Assembly: GCF_900110225.1 (NCBI RefSeq)
Contig: NZ_FOCW01000004.1
Location: 1-64,000, forward strand
Length of the DNA stretch: 64,000 nt
DNA from: Allobrachymonas denitrificans DSM 15123
Lineage (GTDB): Bacteria; Pseudomonadota; Gammaproteobacteria; Burkholderiales; Burkholderiaceae_C
Reading direction: 5' to 3'
Of this stretch, positions 13,697-22,610 are shown in pieces. The position numbers were made by a program, and so were the translations under genes. Below the pieces are notes generated by a model. It was not told the origin of the DNA. It did no database searches and saw nothing but the letters and a program-made list of their open reading frames with translations. Positions within the stretch are counted from its first letter, which is position 1; each line of letters opens with the position of its first letter.

Positions 13697-15022
13697 TCAG
13701 CGTACGTAGGCCGATTCCCCGTGACTGCTGATGTCCAGGCCGATGCGTTCCTCTTCCTCGCCCACGCGCAGGCCGATGAGCCGGTCGACCAACTTGTAGG
13801 CCAGGAAGGACACCAGCCCCGACCAGCCCAGCGTGATCAGCACGCCCTCGAGCTGCACCCAGAGCTGCGGCAGCATGGCATACCCCGCCGCTCCGCTGCC
13901 ACCCAGTGCGGGGGCACTGAACACCCCGGTCAGCAAGGCGCCCAGAATGCCGCCCACCCCATGCACGCCGAAGGCATCGAAGGCATCGTCAATGCCCAGC
14001 CAGCGCTTGAGCGTGGTGACGCCCCAGAAGCACACCGGACCGGCCAGCAAGCCCAGTACCAGCGCCCCCATCGGTGCCACGGTGCCGGCGGCAGGCGTGA
14101 TCACCACCAAGCCGGCGATGGCACCGGAAGCTGCACCGAGCATGGACGGCTTGCGGCCCAGCACGGCTTCCGTCGCGATCCAGGACAGGGTTGCGGCAGA
14201 CGCGGCGGCGAGCGTGTTGACGAAAGCCAGGGCCGCCACGCCGTTGGCTTCCAGCGCAGAACCGGCGTTGAAGCCGAACCAGCCCACCCACAGCAGGGCA
14301 GCGCCCACCATGGTCAGCGTGAGGCTGTGCGGCATCAGCGCCTCGCGGCCGAGGCCGATGCGACGCCCGACCAGCTTGGCGCCGACCAGACCGGCAATAC
14401 CGGCATTGATGTGCACCACGGTGCCGCCAGCGAAATCCAGCGCGCCCTTGCCGAACAGGTAGCCATTGCCCGACCACACCATGTGCGCAATCGGCAGGTA
14501 GCTGAAGGTGAACCAGAGCACGATGAAGGCCAACACGGCCGCGAAGCGCATGCGCTCGGCAAAGGCGCCGACGATGATGCCGCAGCTGATGGCCGCGAAC
14601 GAGCACTGGAAGGCGACAAAGACCAGCTCCGGCAGCTTGGACTGGGCGCTGAAGGTGTCGGACAGGCTGGCAGCATCGATGCCGGCCAGGAACAGCTTGC
14701 CGAAATCGCCCAGCACGGCGTTGCCGCCGCTGAAGGCCAGACTGTAGCCGAACAGCAGCCACAGCACGCTCACCAGCGCGAACACGACGAACACCTGCAT
14801 CAGCACCGACAGCATGTTCTTGGCACGTGCCATGCCGCCGTAGAACAGGGCCAGGCCCGGAATGCTCATCATCACCACCAGCAGGGTGGCGGTCAGCATC
14901 CAGGCGACGTCGCCCTTGTTCACCGTGGCCACGACAGTCGGCGCGGCTTCGGCGGCCCGGGCCAGGGGCATGGACAGCAAACCGCTGGACGCGGTCATCA
15001 GGGGAAAGAGGGTTTTTCTCAT
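13697..15022 (-). CDS. amtB: Ammonium transporter AmtB
   Basis: A 441-residue Amt/Rh ammonium channel. A cleavable signal peptide (to about residue 23) precedes eleven membrane segments. The twin pore histidines are in VHINAG and AFGVHGVGG, and the periplasmic recruitment-site pattern FQCSFAAISCG is present. The C-terminal cytoplasmic tail (GLRVGEEEERIGLD) matches the GlnK-binding region. It lies 24 bp downstream of glnK and shares its sigma-54 promoter. It imports ammonium under nitrogen limitation. Confidence 0.96.
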   Translation of the reverse strand: MRKTLFPLMTASSGLLSMPLARAAEAAPTVVATVNKGDVAWMLTATLLVVMMSIPGLALFYGGMARAKNMLSVLMQVFVVFALVSVLWLLFGYSLAFSGGNAVLGDFGKLFLAGIDAASLSDTFSAQSKLPELVFVAFQCSFAAISCGIIVGAFAERMRFAAVLAFIVLWFTFSYLPIAHMVWSGNGYLFGKGALDFAGGTVVHINAGIAGLVGAKLVGRRIGLGREALMPHSLTLTMVGAALLWVGWFGFNAGSALEANGVAALAFVNTLAAASAATLSWIATEAVLGRKPSMLGAASGAIAGLVVITPAAGTVAPMGALVLGLLAGPVCFWGVTTLKRWLGIDDAFDAFGVHGVGGILGALLTGVFSAPALGGSGAAGYAMLPQLWVQLEGVLITLGWSGLVSFLAYKLVDRLIGLRVGEEEERIGLDISSHGESAYVR

Positions 15023-15046
15023 GGAAGCTTCTCCTCGGCAGCAGGG

Positions 15047-15562
<516 letters not shown>

Positions 15563-15565
15563 TTA

Positions 15566-15582
15566 CGCACCAAACCGGTGCA
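15566..15582. promoter_or_regulatory. NtrC-type enhancer palindrome
   Basis: CGCACC-AAACC-GGTGCA matches the NtrC consensus TGCACC-N5-GGTGCA except for one outer base. It lies about 140 bp upstream of the sigma-54 promoter, a normal enhancer distance. A weaker half-site (TGCACC) follows immediately at 15583. Confidence 0.65.
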
Positions 15583-15785
15583 TGCACCGCAATTGGGCGC
15601 GGGCCGATACGAGTGGCCACGCCAATCCGCCCTTCACCCGGGCATCGCGGGAACGGCACACGCCCTGTTACCAGCGGTTGCCCCTCCACTGCCCAAAGGT
15701 TTCACATGCTGCCGGCATAATCAGCCGCAAGTGCACAGCACCCGGGCCGCCGGCCGGCGGCACCCCTTCAACAACAGGAGACACC

Positions 15786-16496
15786 ATGAGCAACAGCCAG
15801 ACCATCGAAATCCAGTCCACCGACGGCACCGGTACCTTCACTGCCTACGTCGCCCTGCCCCCGTCCGGCAAGGGGCCGGCAGTGGTGATCTGCCAGGAAA
15901 TCTTCGGCGTGAACGCCACCATGCGCGAAGTGGCCGACGGCTTTGCCCAGGAAGGCTTCGTGGCGGTGGTGCCGGACCTGTTCTGGCGCCTGGAGCCGGG
16001 CGTACAGCTGGACTACACGCCGGACGGCTGGCAGAAGGCCTTCGGCTTCTTCAACAATTTCGACCAGGATGTGGGCACGCAGGACATCGCCGCCACGCTG
16101 CGCGACGCACGCGCCCTGCCCGAATGCCAGGATTACGACAAGGCCGGCGTGGTTGGCTATTGCCTGGGCGGCAAGATGGCCTATCTGGCGGCCTGCCGCA
16201 CGGATGCCGCCGTGTCTGTCGGCTATTACGGAACCGGCATCGAGAACAAGCTGGAGGAGATGGACAACATCCAGGGCCAGCTGGTGCTGCATTTTGCCGG
16301 CAACGACGAGTATTGCCCGCCCGAAGCGCAGGCCAAGATCCGCGCCGCTGCCGAAGGGCGCGCCAATGTCACCATCTACGATTACCCCGGGGTGCAGCAC
16401 GCCTTCTCGCGCCCGCGCGGCGATCACTACGACGCAGCGGCAGACGCACTGGCGCGCGAGCGTACGCTCAAGGCCCTGCGCGACGCGCTGTGCTGA
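15786..16496 (+). CDS. Dienelactone hydrolase family protein
   Basis: A 236-residue cytoplasmic alpha/beta hydrolase of the dienelactone hydrolase family. The catalytic triad is visible as Cys in GYCLGGKMAY (near residue 124), Asp in FAGNDEYCPP and His in GVQHAFSRP. The family hydrolyses dienelactone to maleylacetate in chloroaromatic degradation, but many members are general carboxymethylenebutenolidases with unknown substrates. No catechol-degradation genes are nearby, so a specific pathway is not supported. Confidence 0.9.
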   Translation: MSNSQTIEIQSTDGTGTFTAYVALPPSGKGPAVVICQEIFGVNATMREVADGFAQEGFVAVVPDLFWRLEPGVQLDYTPDGWQKAFGFFNNFDQDVGTQDIAATLRDARALPECQDYDKAGVVGYCLGGKMAYLAACRTDAAVSVGYYGTGIENKLEEMDNIQGQLVLHFAGNDEYCPPEAQAKIRAAAEGRANVTIYDYPGVQHAFSRPRGDHYDAAADALARERTLKALRDALC

Positions 16497-16714
16497 GAAA
16501 CTGCTGATTTCCCGGTGGTTTGCCCAACCCGGACAGGATCACCACCAGGCCGCTGAGGCCACCGAGGGCATTCAGACACTGGGAGCTTGGCGGCCCCGTG
16601 CTGACTCGCCCGGCTCCTGGGGCAGCGTAGGCCCCTTGGCCGGCATTAGCCAGCGAACAGCTCCCGCTGGCAGGGCAGCCCAAGCGGGCGGCACCCCTGC
16701 ACACCCGCCGAAAT

Positions 16715-17200
16715 TCAGTGCTTCATCATGGCGCCGTGCGCATGGCCTCCTGCCGGAGCCATGCCCTGCGGTGCCAGGCTCTGCACGGTGGCCTTGACTT
16801 CCTTGGTGAAGGTCTTGCCCTTGGCGCGATCCTCGAAGGTCAGCGTCAGGGGCACCTGCTCGCCCGTCTTGAGCGGTTGCTTGAGTTCCATCAGCATGAC
16901 GTGGTAGCCACCGGGTTTGAGGTCCAGCGGTGTGCCCTTGCTCAGGGCCACGCCCTCGACGCGACGCATCTTCATCACGTTGTCCTGCATGGCCATTTCG
17001 TGGATTTCGGTCACGCCGGCCACGGGGGAGCTGGCCGCCACCAGGCGCAGGTCCTGATCCGCCTGCAGGCGCATGAAGGCACCAGTAGCGCGCTGGGCCG
17101 AGACCGTGCCACGCACCCAGGGATCGCTCACGGTGACATCCGCGGCCTGCGCCACGGAAGCGGCGCCAAACAGTGCGAGAGCGAGGACAAGGTGTTTCAT
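16715..17200 (-). CDS. Periplasmic copper chaperone PCu(A)C
   Basis: A 161-residue secreted protein starting MKHLVLALALFG, with a signal peptide cleaved after AQA. The PCu(A)C Cu(I) site H-M-X10-M-X21-H-X-M can be seen in HEMAMQDNVMKMRR and GGYHVMLMEL. A His/Met-rich tail (GGHAHGAMMKH) may bind further copper. The family delivers Cu(I) to the CuA or CuB centres of cytochrome oxidases together with Sco. No sco gene is adjacent. Confidence 0.93.
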   Translation of the reverse strand: MKHLVLALALFGAASVAQAADVTVSDPWVRGTVSAQRATGAFMRLQADQDLRLVAASSPVAGVTEIHEMAMQDNVMKMRRVEGVALSKGTPLDLKPGGYHVMLMELKQPLKTGEQVPLTLTFEDRAKGKTFTKEVKATVQSLAPQGMAPAGGHAHGAMMKH

Positions 17201-17560
17201 CAGACTACTCCAGATTCGGAAAAGGAAACGCTGGCCTGCGCAAGGGACTGGCGGGCAGCACACGCTATGGGCACCCGGGAAGATTGCCTGCGCACTGGCC
17301 AGGAGATGCAGGCATTATGCCGGCCAGTACGCAGAGATGCCTTGACCAGGATCGGCCACACATGCCCTTGCGCGACCGCATGGCTCTTGCGATTCGGAGG
17401 GCGCCTCCTCCTACAAGGCGCGGTCCCGGACTCCTACGGCCCCGCCCTGCCCCACCCCGTAGCATAAAAGCCATGGTTGCACTGCACCTGCCGCACACCG
17501 GCAAGAGCAGCCATCCCGAAGCCATAACGGCACCTCAAGAACATCATGAAAGGAAACGAC
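17201..17560. other. 360-bp spacer without a recognisable gene
   Basis: Lies between the divergent PCu(A)C and CsbD genes. It must hold both promoters, but I see no convincing -35/-10 pair, operator or structured RNA. Confidence 0.4.
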
Positions 17561-17785
17561 ATGACTGCCATCAACAAGGACACCATCGAAGGCAACTGGA
17601 AGCAGTTCAAGGGCAAGGTCAAGGAGCAATGGGGCAAGCTGACCGACGATGATCTGGATGTCATCGCCGGCAAGCGCGACCAGCTGGTCGGCCGCCTCCA
17701 GGAACGCGCCGGCATCGCCCGCGATGAGGCCGAGCAGGAGGTGAAGGACTGGGAAGACCGCAACCCTGACTGGAAGTGGCTGTAA
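17561..17785 (+). CDS. CsbD-family stress protein
   Basis: A small (74-residue) hydrophilic CsbD-like protein. The pattern is typical: EGNWKQFKGKVKEQWGKLTDDDL, a DQLVGRLQ segment and a C-terminal WEDRNPDWKW. An in-frame ATG lies five codons upstream, but AAAGGA sits between the two and is correctly spaced for the ATG at 17561. CsbD proteins are induced by general stress in many bacteria; their biochemical role is unknown. A strong terminator follows. Confidence 0.9.
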   Translation: MTAINKDTIEGNWKQFKGKVKEQWGKLTDDDLDVIAGKRDQLVGRLQERAGIARDEAEQEVKDWEDRNPDWKWL

Positions 17786-17847
17786 GCCACCCTCCCTGCA
17801 TCAACAGGTGAACGGAAGCCGCGTCATTTGACGCTGCTTCCCTGCAG

Positions 17848-17880
17848 ATCCCCGCAAGCTTGGGCTGGCGGGGATTTTTT
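17848..17880 (+). terminator. Rho-independent terminator of the CsbD gene
   Basis: ATCCCCGC pairs with GCGGGGAT and is followed by six T on the plus strand. Confidence 0.88.
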
Positions 17881-17940
17881 CGTCACACTGCCTGATCGCT
17901 TCCCTGGATTTATTTAATACTTTTGATTTATTATTCAGGG

Positions 17941-19482
17941 ATGAGTCTTGCCCTGATTCCCACCCGCGCCCTGCTCGGCCTGTCCGCCCCGGCCGTCACC
18001 GTTGAAGTGCACCTGGCCAACGGCCTGCCCAGTTTCACGCTGGTGGGTCTGGCCGATACCGAAGTGAAGGAAGCGCGCGAGCGCGTACGCAGCGCCATCC
18101 ACAACGCCGGGCTGGAGTTTCCGAATAACAAGCGCATCACCGTGAACCTGGCGCCAGCCGACCTGCCCAAGGATTCCGGCCGTTTCGATCTGCCGATCGC
18201 CATCGGCATTCTCGCCGCCAGCGGGCAGCTGGACGCCGCCTTGCTGGGCAACCATGTGTTTGCGGGAGAGCTGTCGCTGTCGGGCGAGTTGCGGCCGGTA
18301 CGAGGTGCGTTGGCGATGGCAGCCGCCCTGGCCGAACAGGGAGAGGTATTGCCCCTGGTGCTGCCGCCCGGCAGCGCAGAAGAAGCTGCACTGGTGCCTG
18401 GCGCGCACGTGTACCGCGCCCGTCACCTGCGCGATGTGGTGACACGTTTCCAGCCTCCGGGAAAGGCGCTCGCCGATCCGGTTCAGGATGAAGGCGGCTG
18501 GCAGAGGCTGCAGGCCGACCCGGCACTGCCTGTGGCCGACTATCCCGATCTGGCAGATGTGAAGGGGCAGGCTGCGGCGCGGCGTGCGCTGGAGATTGCG
18601 GCGGCCGGTGGGCACAGCCTGCTGCTGGTAGGGCCGCCGGGAGCGGGCAAGTCCATGCTGGCACGGCGCTTTGCCGGCCTGCTGCCTCCGATGAATACGC
18701 AGGAGGCGCTGGCCTCGGCAGCGGTGGCCAGTCTGGCCGGGCGCTTCCGACCCGAGCACTGGGGGCGCCGGCCACTGCAACAGCCCCATCACAGCGCGAG
18801 TGCGGTGGCGCTGGTGGGCGGAGGCTCACCCCCGCGGCCCGGCGAAATTAGCCTGTCCCATAACGGAATCTTGTTCCTCGACGAACTCCCGGAGTTTCCC
18901 CGCACGGCGCTGGAAGCCTTGCGAGAGCCGCTGGAGACCGGCCAGATCCATATTTCGCGAGCCGCGCAGCAGGCCTGCTTTCCCGCGCGCTTCCAGCTGG
19001 TGGCCGCCATGAACCCCTGCCCCTGCGGCTATCTGGGCAGCCGCGTGCGGGCCTGCCGCTGCACGCCGGAACAGGTAAGCCGTTATCAGGGCAAGCTGAG
19101 CGGACCGCTGCTGGACCGCATCGACCTGCATCTGGAAGTGCCGGCCCTGGCGCCGGATGAATTGCTGCATGCCCCTGCCGGCCCGGACACGGCCAGCACG
19201 CGCGAGCGCGTCTGCACCGCCCGCGAGCGGGCGCTGCAGCGCCAGCATCAAGCCAATGCCGCCTTGCAAGGTCAGGCCCTGGAACAGGCCATCCAGCTGC
19301 CGGAAGAGGCGCGGCACTTTCTGCAGCAGGCCGCTACGCGCCTCGGCTGGAGTGCGCGCAGCATGCACCGGGCCTTGCGCGTGGCGCGCACGGTGGCCGA
19401 TCTGGCCGACAGCGACGAGGTGCAGGTCAGCCATGTTGCCGAGGCGATCCAGTTGCGGCGCGGCCTGCTGCACGCCCATTGA
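17941..19482 (+). CDS. comM: ComM / YifB-type Mg-chelatase-like AAA+ helicase
   Basis: A 513-residue protein with an N-terminal ChlI-like domain (VTVEVHLANGLPSFTLVGLAD; NLAPADLPKDSG), an AAA+ core with Walker A GPPGAGKS and Walker B ILFLDELPEF, and a C-terminal Mg-chelatase domain. It ends with GLLHAH. ComM is a hexameric branch-migration helicase that helps integrate transforming DNA. I take the ATG at 17941 rather than one six codons upstream. The leader is AT-rich (TTTATTTAATACTTTTG), unlike its surroundings. No other competence genes are adjacent. Confidence 0.93.
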   Translation: MSLALIPTRALLGLSAPAVTVEVHLANGLPSFTLVGLADTEVKEARERVRSAIHNAGLEFPNNKRITVNLAPADLPKDSGRFDLPIAIGILAASGQLDAALLGNHVFAGELSLSGELRPVRGALAMAAALAEQGEVLPLVLPPGSAEEAALVPGAHVYRARHLRDVVTRFQPPGKALADPVQDEGGWQRLQADPALPVADYPDLADVKGQAAARRALEIAAAGGHSLLLVGPPGAGKSMLARRFAGLLPPMNTQEALASAAVASLAGRFRPEHWGRRPLQQPHHSASAVALVGGGSPPRPGEISLSHNGILFLDELPEFPRTALEALREPLETGQIHISRAAQQACFPARFQLVAAMNPCPCGYLGSRVRACRCTPEQVSRYQGKLSGPLLDRIDLHLEVPALAPDELLHAPAGPDTASTRERVCTARERALQRQHQANAALQGQALEQAIQLPEEARHFLQQAATRLGWSARSMHRALRVARTVADLADSDEVQVSHVAEAIQLRRGLLHAH

Positions 19483-19491
19483 TCGCGTGAT

Positions 19492-19731
19492 TCAGCGCCC
19501 GCTTGTCAGCAGATAGCCGAGGAAGATCAGGGCTGCGATGGCAAACAGGGCACGCCCGATCCACGGAGCGACCAGCCAGGCAGCCAGACCGGTGACAGCC
19601 GTCTTGGCCGTGCCGGCATCGATCAGCTGCTGGACCGGCGCATTGCCGGCCACAGGCGCACCACATCCGGGGCAGCTGCTGGCACGGTCGGAAATCTGTC
19701 TGCCGCATTCGTTGCAGGTAATCAGGGCCAT
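19492..19731 (-). CDS. Small zinc-ribbon membrane protein
   Basis: A 79-residue protein. The N-terminal zinc ribbon has four Cys as CNECGRQ and CPGCGAP; two hydrophobic helices fill the C-terminal half (AAWLVAPWIGRALFAIAAL and the following segment). Such zinc-ribbon proteins are common and uncharacterised. It ends 10 bp from the comM stop (convergent) and starts 19 bp after the OmpA-type gene ends, so it could be the last gene of the fibre cluster or independent. Confidence 0.75.
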   Translation of the reverse strand: MALITCNECGRQISDRASSCPGCGAPVAGNAPVQQLIDAGTAKTAVTGLAAWLVAPWIGRALFAIAALIFLGYLLTSGR

Positions 19732-19750
19732 GAAGTCTCCTTGAGTGTTC

Positions 19751-20473
19751 TTAAGGGGTTGAAGAAGTGGCGCTCAGACTGGTTGCCCGTTCCGAAGGGG
19801 CCGACGAGCCTGTCAGCTGCGGCGCTGCGCCTCCCGATGCCGCGCGGATGACGATTTCCACCCGGCGGTTGCGCTGACGGCCTGCGGGATCATCGCTGCC
19901 ATCGGGCAAGGCGTTGGGGGCCACCGGGCGCCGTTCACCGAAACCGGCCACGGAAAAATTCCGGGTCGCCTGCAATTGGCGCAGGTGTGCCGATACCGCC
20001 TCGGCGCGACGCAGCGACAGCGCATCGTTGTACGCATCGCTGCCCTTGCTGTCGGTATGGCCATGGATCAGCACCGGCGCCTGCGGATAGCTGGCGAGCA
20101 GGCGGGCCGCGCGGTCCAGCGCCGGGATCGCATCAGGCCGCAAGCTGCTCTTGTCGAAGTCGAACAGCACATCCGCTGGCAGGTCGATCACGATATCGCG
20201 CTGCGGCGTTTCGCGCGCCTGCAGTTCGCGCAGCAGGCGTCGTGTTTCTTCCAGCTTGCCGGCGGGGATCTCGGCCTGGCGGAACACCGTGTCGAGTGGT
20301 TTCTCGCCCAGCCCGCCGCCGGTGCCTGCCGGTCGCAGCACCGTTTGTCGCCCTTCCACCGGCTGCAGACGCGTCTGTCGGTCAGTGTCGGCCAGCACGG
20401 CCCCGCAGGACAGCAGGCCTGTTACCGCCATCACTGCCAGGCCCAGGGTACGGGCTACACGCGCTCGCGGCAT
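19751..20473 (-). CDS. OmpA-family peptidoglycan-binding protein of the repeat-fibre cluster
   Basis: A 240-residue exported protein with a signal peptide to about residue 29. A linker is followed by an OmpA-C domain: DVLFDFDKSSLRPDAIPAL, IHGHTDSKGSDAYNDALSLRRA, and the NRRVEIVI motif whose Arg, with the earlier Asp, contacts diaminopimelate. A Ser/Ala-rich tail ends the protein. There is no N-terminal beta-barrel. It starts 3 bp after the preceding lipoprotein gene and is the last gene of the cluster; I infer that it tethers the machinery to peptidoglycan. Confidence 0.85.
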   Translation of the reverse strand: MPRARVARTLGLAVMAVTGLLSCGAVLADTDRQTRLQPVEGRQTVLRPAGTGGGLGEKPLDTVFRQAEIPAGKLEETRRLLRELQARETPQRDIVIDLPADVLFDFDKSSLRPDAIPALDRAARLLASYPQAPVLIHGHTDSKGSDAYNDALSLRRAEAVSAHLRQLQATRNFSVAGFGERRPVAPNALPDGSDDPAGRQRNRRVEIVIRAASGGAAPQLTGSSAPSERATSLSATSSTP

Positions 20474-20476
20474 CGC

Positions 20477-21133
20477 TCAGCCTCCGGTCGCCAGCGGCAA
20501 GGCCAGCCGCATGCCCGGCCCGGAGCTGTCATCCGGCGCATGTCCCTCGTTGATCACCAGCTCGACCTGACTGGAGCCGGCCGGCAGGCTGCCGAGGAAC
20601 ACCATCTCGCCTTCCAGCGTCTGGCCATTGGTGATGCGCAGGTACTGGTTGTCGGCAGGCCGCTTCAGCATGATCTTGTTGCCACTGCCATCCAGCAGAT
20701 AGGTGCTGGTATCCGCCAGGTTGGTGAAGCGCGTCACCGTGCTGGAAAAGGACATGCTGACCGTGAGCACGGTGGCATCGGGCGTGAGTTCGACGTTCTT
20801 GACGCGGACGGTGAGGCCCAGCGGCGACACGCCCTGCACATTCACCGGAATCTGCTGGCTGGCGGAGGTCGGACTTGCCGCTAGGCTGGAGGCATCGGCA
20901 GGAGGCGGCGTCGCCGGCGTTGCGGGCTGTGCCGGTGCCGCAGGCTGTGCCGGTGTGGCAGGCTCCGCGGCTGCGGGCGGCGCAGCGGATGCCGCACCGG
21001 CAGCCGTTTCGGATTTTTCGGAGCAGGCGGCCAAAGCAAGACTGGCCATCAGGGCTGCAGCCGCCAGATGCCGGGGCAACGAGCGGACCGGGATAGTCAG
21101 TGGTGCAGCAGAAGAAGAAGGAACACGCATCAT
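20477..21133 (-). CDS. Lipoprotein of the repeat-fibre cluster
   Basis: About 218 residues, starting at one of two adjacent ATGs at 21133/21130. The N-terminus has a signal peptide with the lipobox ALAAC, followed by a long Ala/Pro linker. A C-terminal beta-rich domain includes VRVKNVELTPDATVLTVS and TYLLDGSGNKIMLKRP. I do not recognise the domain; a DUF4352-like immunoglobulin fold would fit. It is separated from the upstream lipoprotein gene by 96 bp and runs straight into the OmpA-type gene. Confidence 0.7.
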   Translation of the reverse strand: MMRVPSSSAAPLTIPVRSLPRHLAAAALMASLALAACSEKSETAAGAASAAPPAAAEPATPAQPAAPAQPATPATPPPADASSLAASPTSASQQIPVNVQGVSPLGLTVRVKNVELTPDATVLTVSMSFSSTVTRFTNLADTSTYLLDGSGNKIMLKRPADNQYLRITNGQTLEGEMVFLGSLPAGSSQVELVINEGHAPDDSSGPGMRLALPLATGG

Positions 21134-21229
21134 GCAATCAGGAGTCAGGTTGAAACAATGGCTGCGGCAGCCGCGGAGACCGGGGCTGCCGTGAAACATG
21201 CGAGCGGCGTACGGAGCCGCAACAAACCA

Positions 21230-21637
21230 TCAGCGAATCGTCACGCTGTTGACGCTCACGCCACCACCGGAGCCGGTGCCGGAGACGCAATCGCCACGCA
21301 CCGACACCGGACCGGAGTTGCGCCCGGACACGATCACGGTCTTGCCCTTCAGCGCGGCGCCATCGACGCGCACCGCGTTGACGTCGGCCCGTGCGGTACG
21401 GCCCGGCGCGCAATCGACCGCCACGCTGCCGGCAGTGTTGCCGCTGACGGTGATGCGGTTGGTGCCATTGCCCGGATTGGTGATCGTGGTCACGGTCGTC
21501 GGGGAGGAGGCCGCTTGTGCCGCGCTGCGGCTGGAATGGTCCTGGGCCATGCTGCTGCAGGCGGTGATCAGACCGCCACAGGCCAGCAGCACCAGGGCGG
21601 CGGAGCGCCGGTCCAGGTTGTTTCGCGTGAATGACAT
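21230..21637 (-). CDS. Small repeat-bearing lipoprotein of the fibre cluster
   Basis: A 135-residue predicted lipoprotein: signal peptide with lipobox LITAC. The rest is a Gly/Val/Ser/Asn-rich beta region: NRITVSGNTAGSVAVDC, then VNAVRVDGAALKGKTVIVSG, and finally SVNSVTIR at the C-terminus. These follow the same pattern as the repeats of the 986-residue and 120-residue proteins upstream. Two extra Cys could form a disulfide. AAAGGA precedes the ATG. A minor subunit, nucleator or anchor is a reasonable inference. Confidence 0.7.
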   Translation of the reverse strand: MSFTRNNLDRRSAALVLLACGGLITACSSMAQDHSSRSAAQAASSPTTVTTITNPGNGTNRITVSGNTAGSVAVDCAPGRTARADVNAVRVDGAALKGKTVIVSGRNSGPVSVRGDCVSGTGSGGGVSVNSVTIR

Positions 21638-21650
21638 GAGAGGATTCCTT

Positions 21651-22610
21651 TCATGGGGGAGTGGCGTCCGCAGCTGGTACGGACGCAGGATCGGGGTCTG
21701 CAGGTGCTGCGGAGGCATCCGCCTCTGCGGCAACGGGTTCAGGAGCCGGCGATGCATCCGGTGTTGGGGGCGCAGCAGGCTCCGGAGCCGGTTCGTGGAT
21801 CACTACCGTATGCATGCCCTGCGTTCCTGGCAGGCCGGGTACTGCAGCTGCCGGCACGGACGGCACAGGCACGCCCGCAAATGGCAAGGCCGCACCGCCC
21901 AGCCCGGGAATGCCCGTCCCCGGTGCCGGCATGGCGCCCATGCCTCCCGCGGCAGAGCCCTGCCCCGGCACCATGGCACGCGCAGGCGCCAGCGGAACCG
22001 GCGCGCCGCCGCGTCCGCCCAGCTGCTGCTCCAGCTCACCGGCAAAGCGCTCGGCCATGGCCAGCTCGTGCCCGGCCATGCTGCTGCTGAGCTGGCGCAC
22101 GCTCTGGCTGGCGCGGCGTGCCTCGGTACTGCCGGGCGGCGCCATCTTCTGGCTCAGGCGCGCATAGCCCAGCGCCTTCACCTTGTCCTGCGGTGCGCCC
22201 TGCCCGCTGCGGTACATGTCACTCAGGCGCACCATGGCCTGCGGATCGCCGCGCACTGCCGCCAGCACGTACCAGCGGTAGGCCTGGCTCATGTCGCCCA
22301 GTCCGCCACGGGGCTGCTGGTAGGCATCGCCCACCATGGTCATCAGTTGGGCATTGCGCGTGCGCAGCGCATCACGCTTGAGCTGCTCGATCTCGTCGGG
22401 CCGATAGATGCCGTTGGCGCAGCCCGGCGGGGGCGGCAGGCCTTGCTGCGCCGCCTGCTCGCAGGCTTCGAGATAGCGCACGCCGGCGCTGCCGTCGGCA
22501 GGCACCGGCTTGGGCAGCACACTTCCGGTTCCGGGCGGAGGCAGTTGCGCCAGCGCCTGACCGGCCAGCAGCAGAACTCCGGCACCCAGCAGCAGGCTGC
22601 GCGCGCTCAC
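21651..22610 (-). CDS. Secreted Sel1-like repeat protein of the fibre cluster
   Basis: 319 residues with a signal peptide cleaved after LAQ. The start is a GTG that overlaps the stop of the CsgG-like gene (GTGA) and is preceded by AGGAGG, which indicates translational coupling. The middle has Sel1-like helices (QAYRWYVLAAVRGDPQAMVRLSDMY, GQGAPQDKVKALGYARL). The C-terminal third is Pro/Ala/Gly-rich and probably disordered. Sel1 repeats mediate protein-protein contacts; a periplasmic adaptor role for the secretion channel is inferred. Confidence 0.75.
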   Translation of the reverse strand: MSARSLLLGAGVLLLAGQALAQLPPPGTGSVLPKPVPADGSAGVRYLEACEQAAQQGLPPPPGCANGIYRPDEIEQLKRDALRTRNAQLMTMVGDAYQQPRGGLGDMSQAYRWYVLAAVRGDPQAMVRLSDMYRSGQGAPQDKVKALGYARLSQKMAPPGSTEARRASQSVRQLSSSMAGHELAMAERFAGELEQQLGGRGGAPVPLAPARAMVPGQGSAAGGMGAMPAPGTGIPGLGGAALPFAGVPVPSVPAAAVPGLPGTQGMHTVVIHEPAPEPAAPPTPDASPAPEPVAAEADASAAPADPDPASVPAADATPP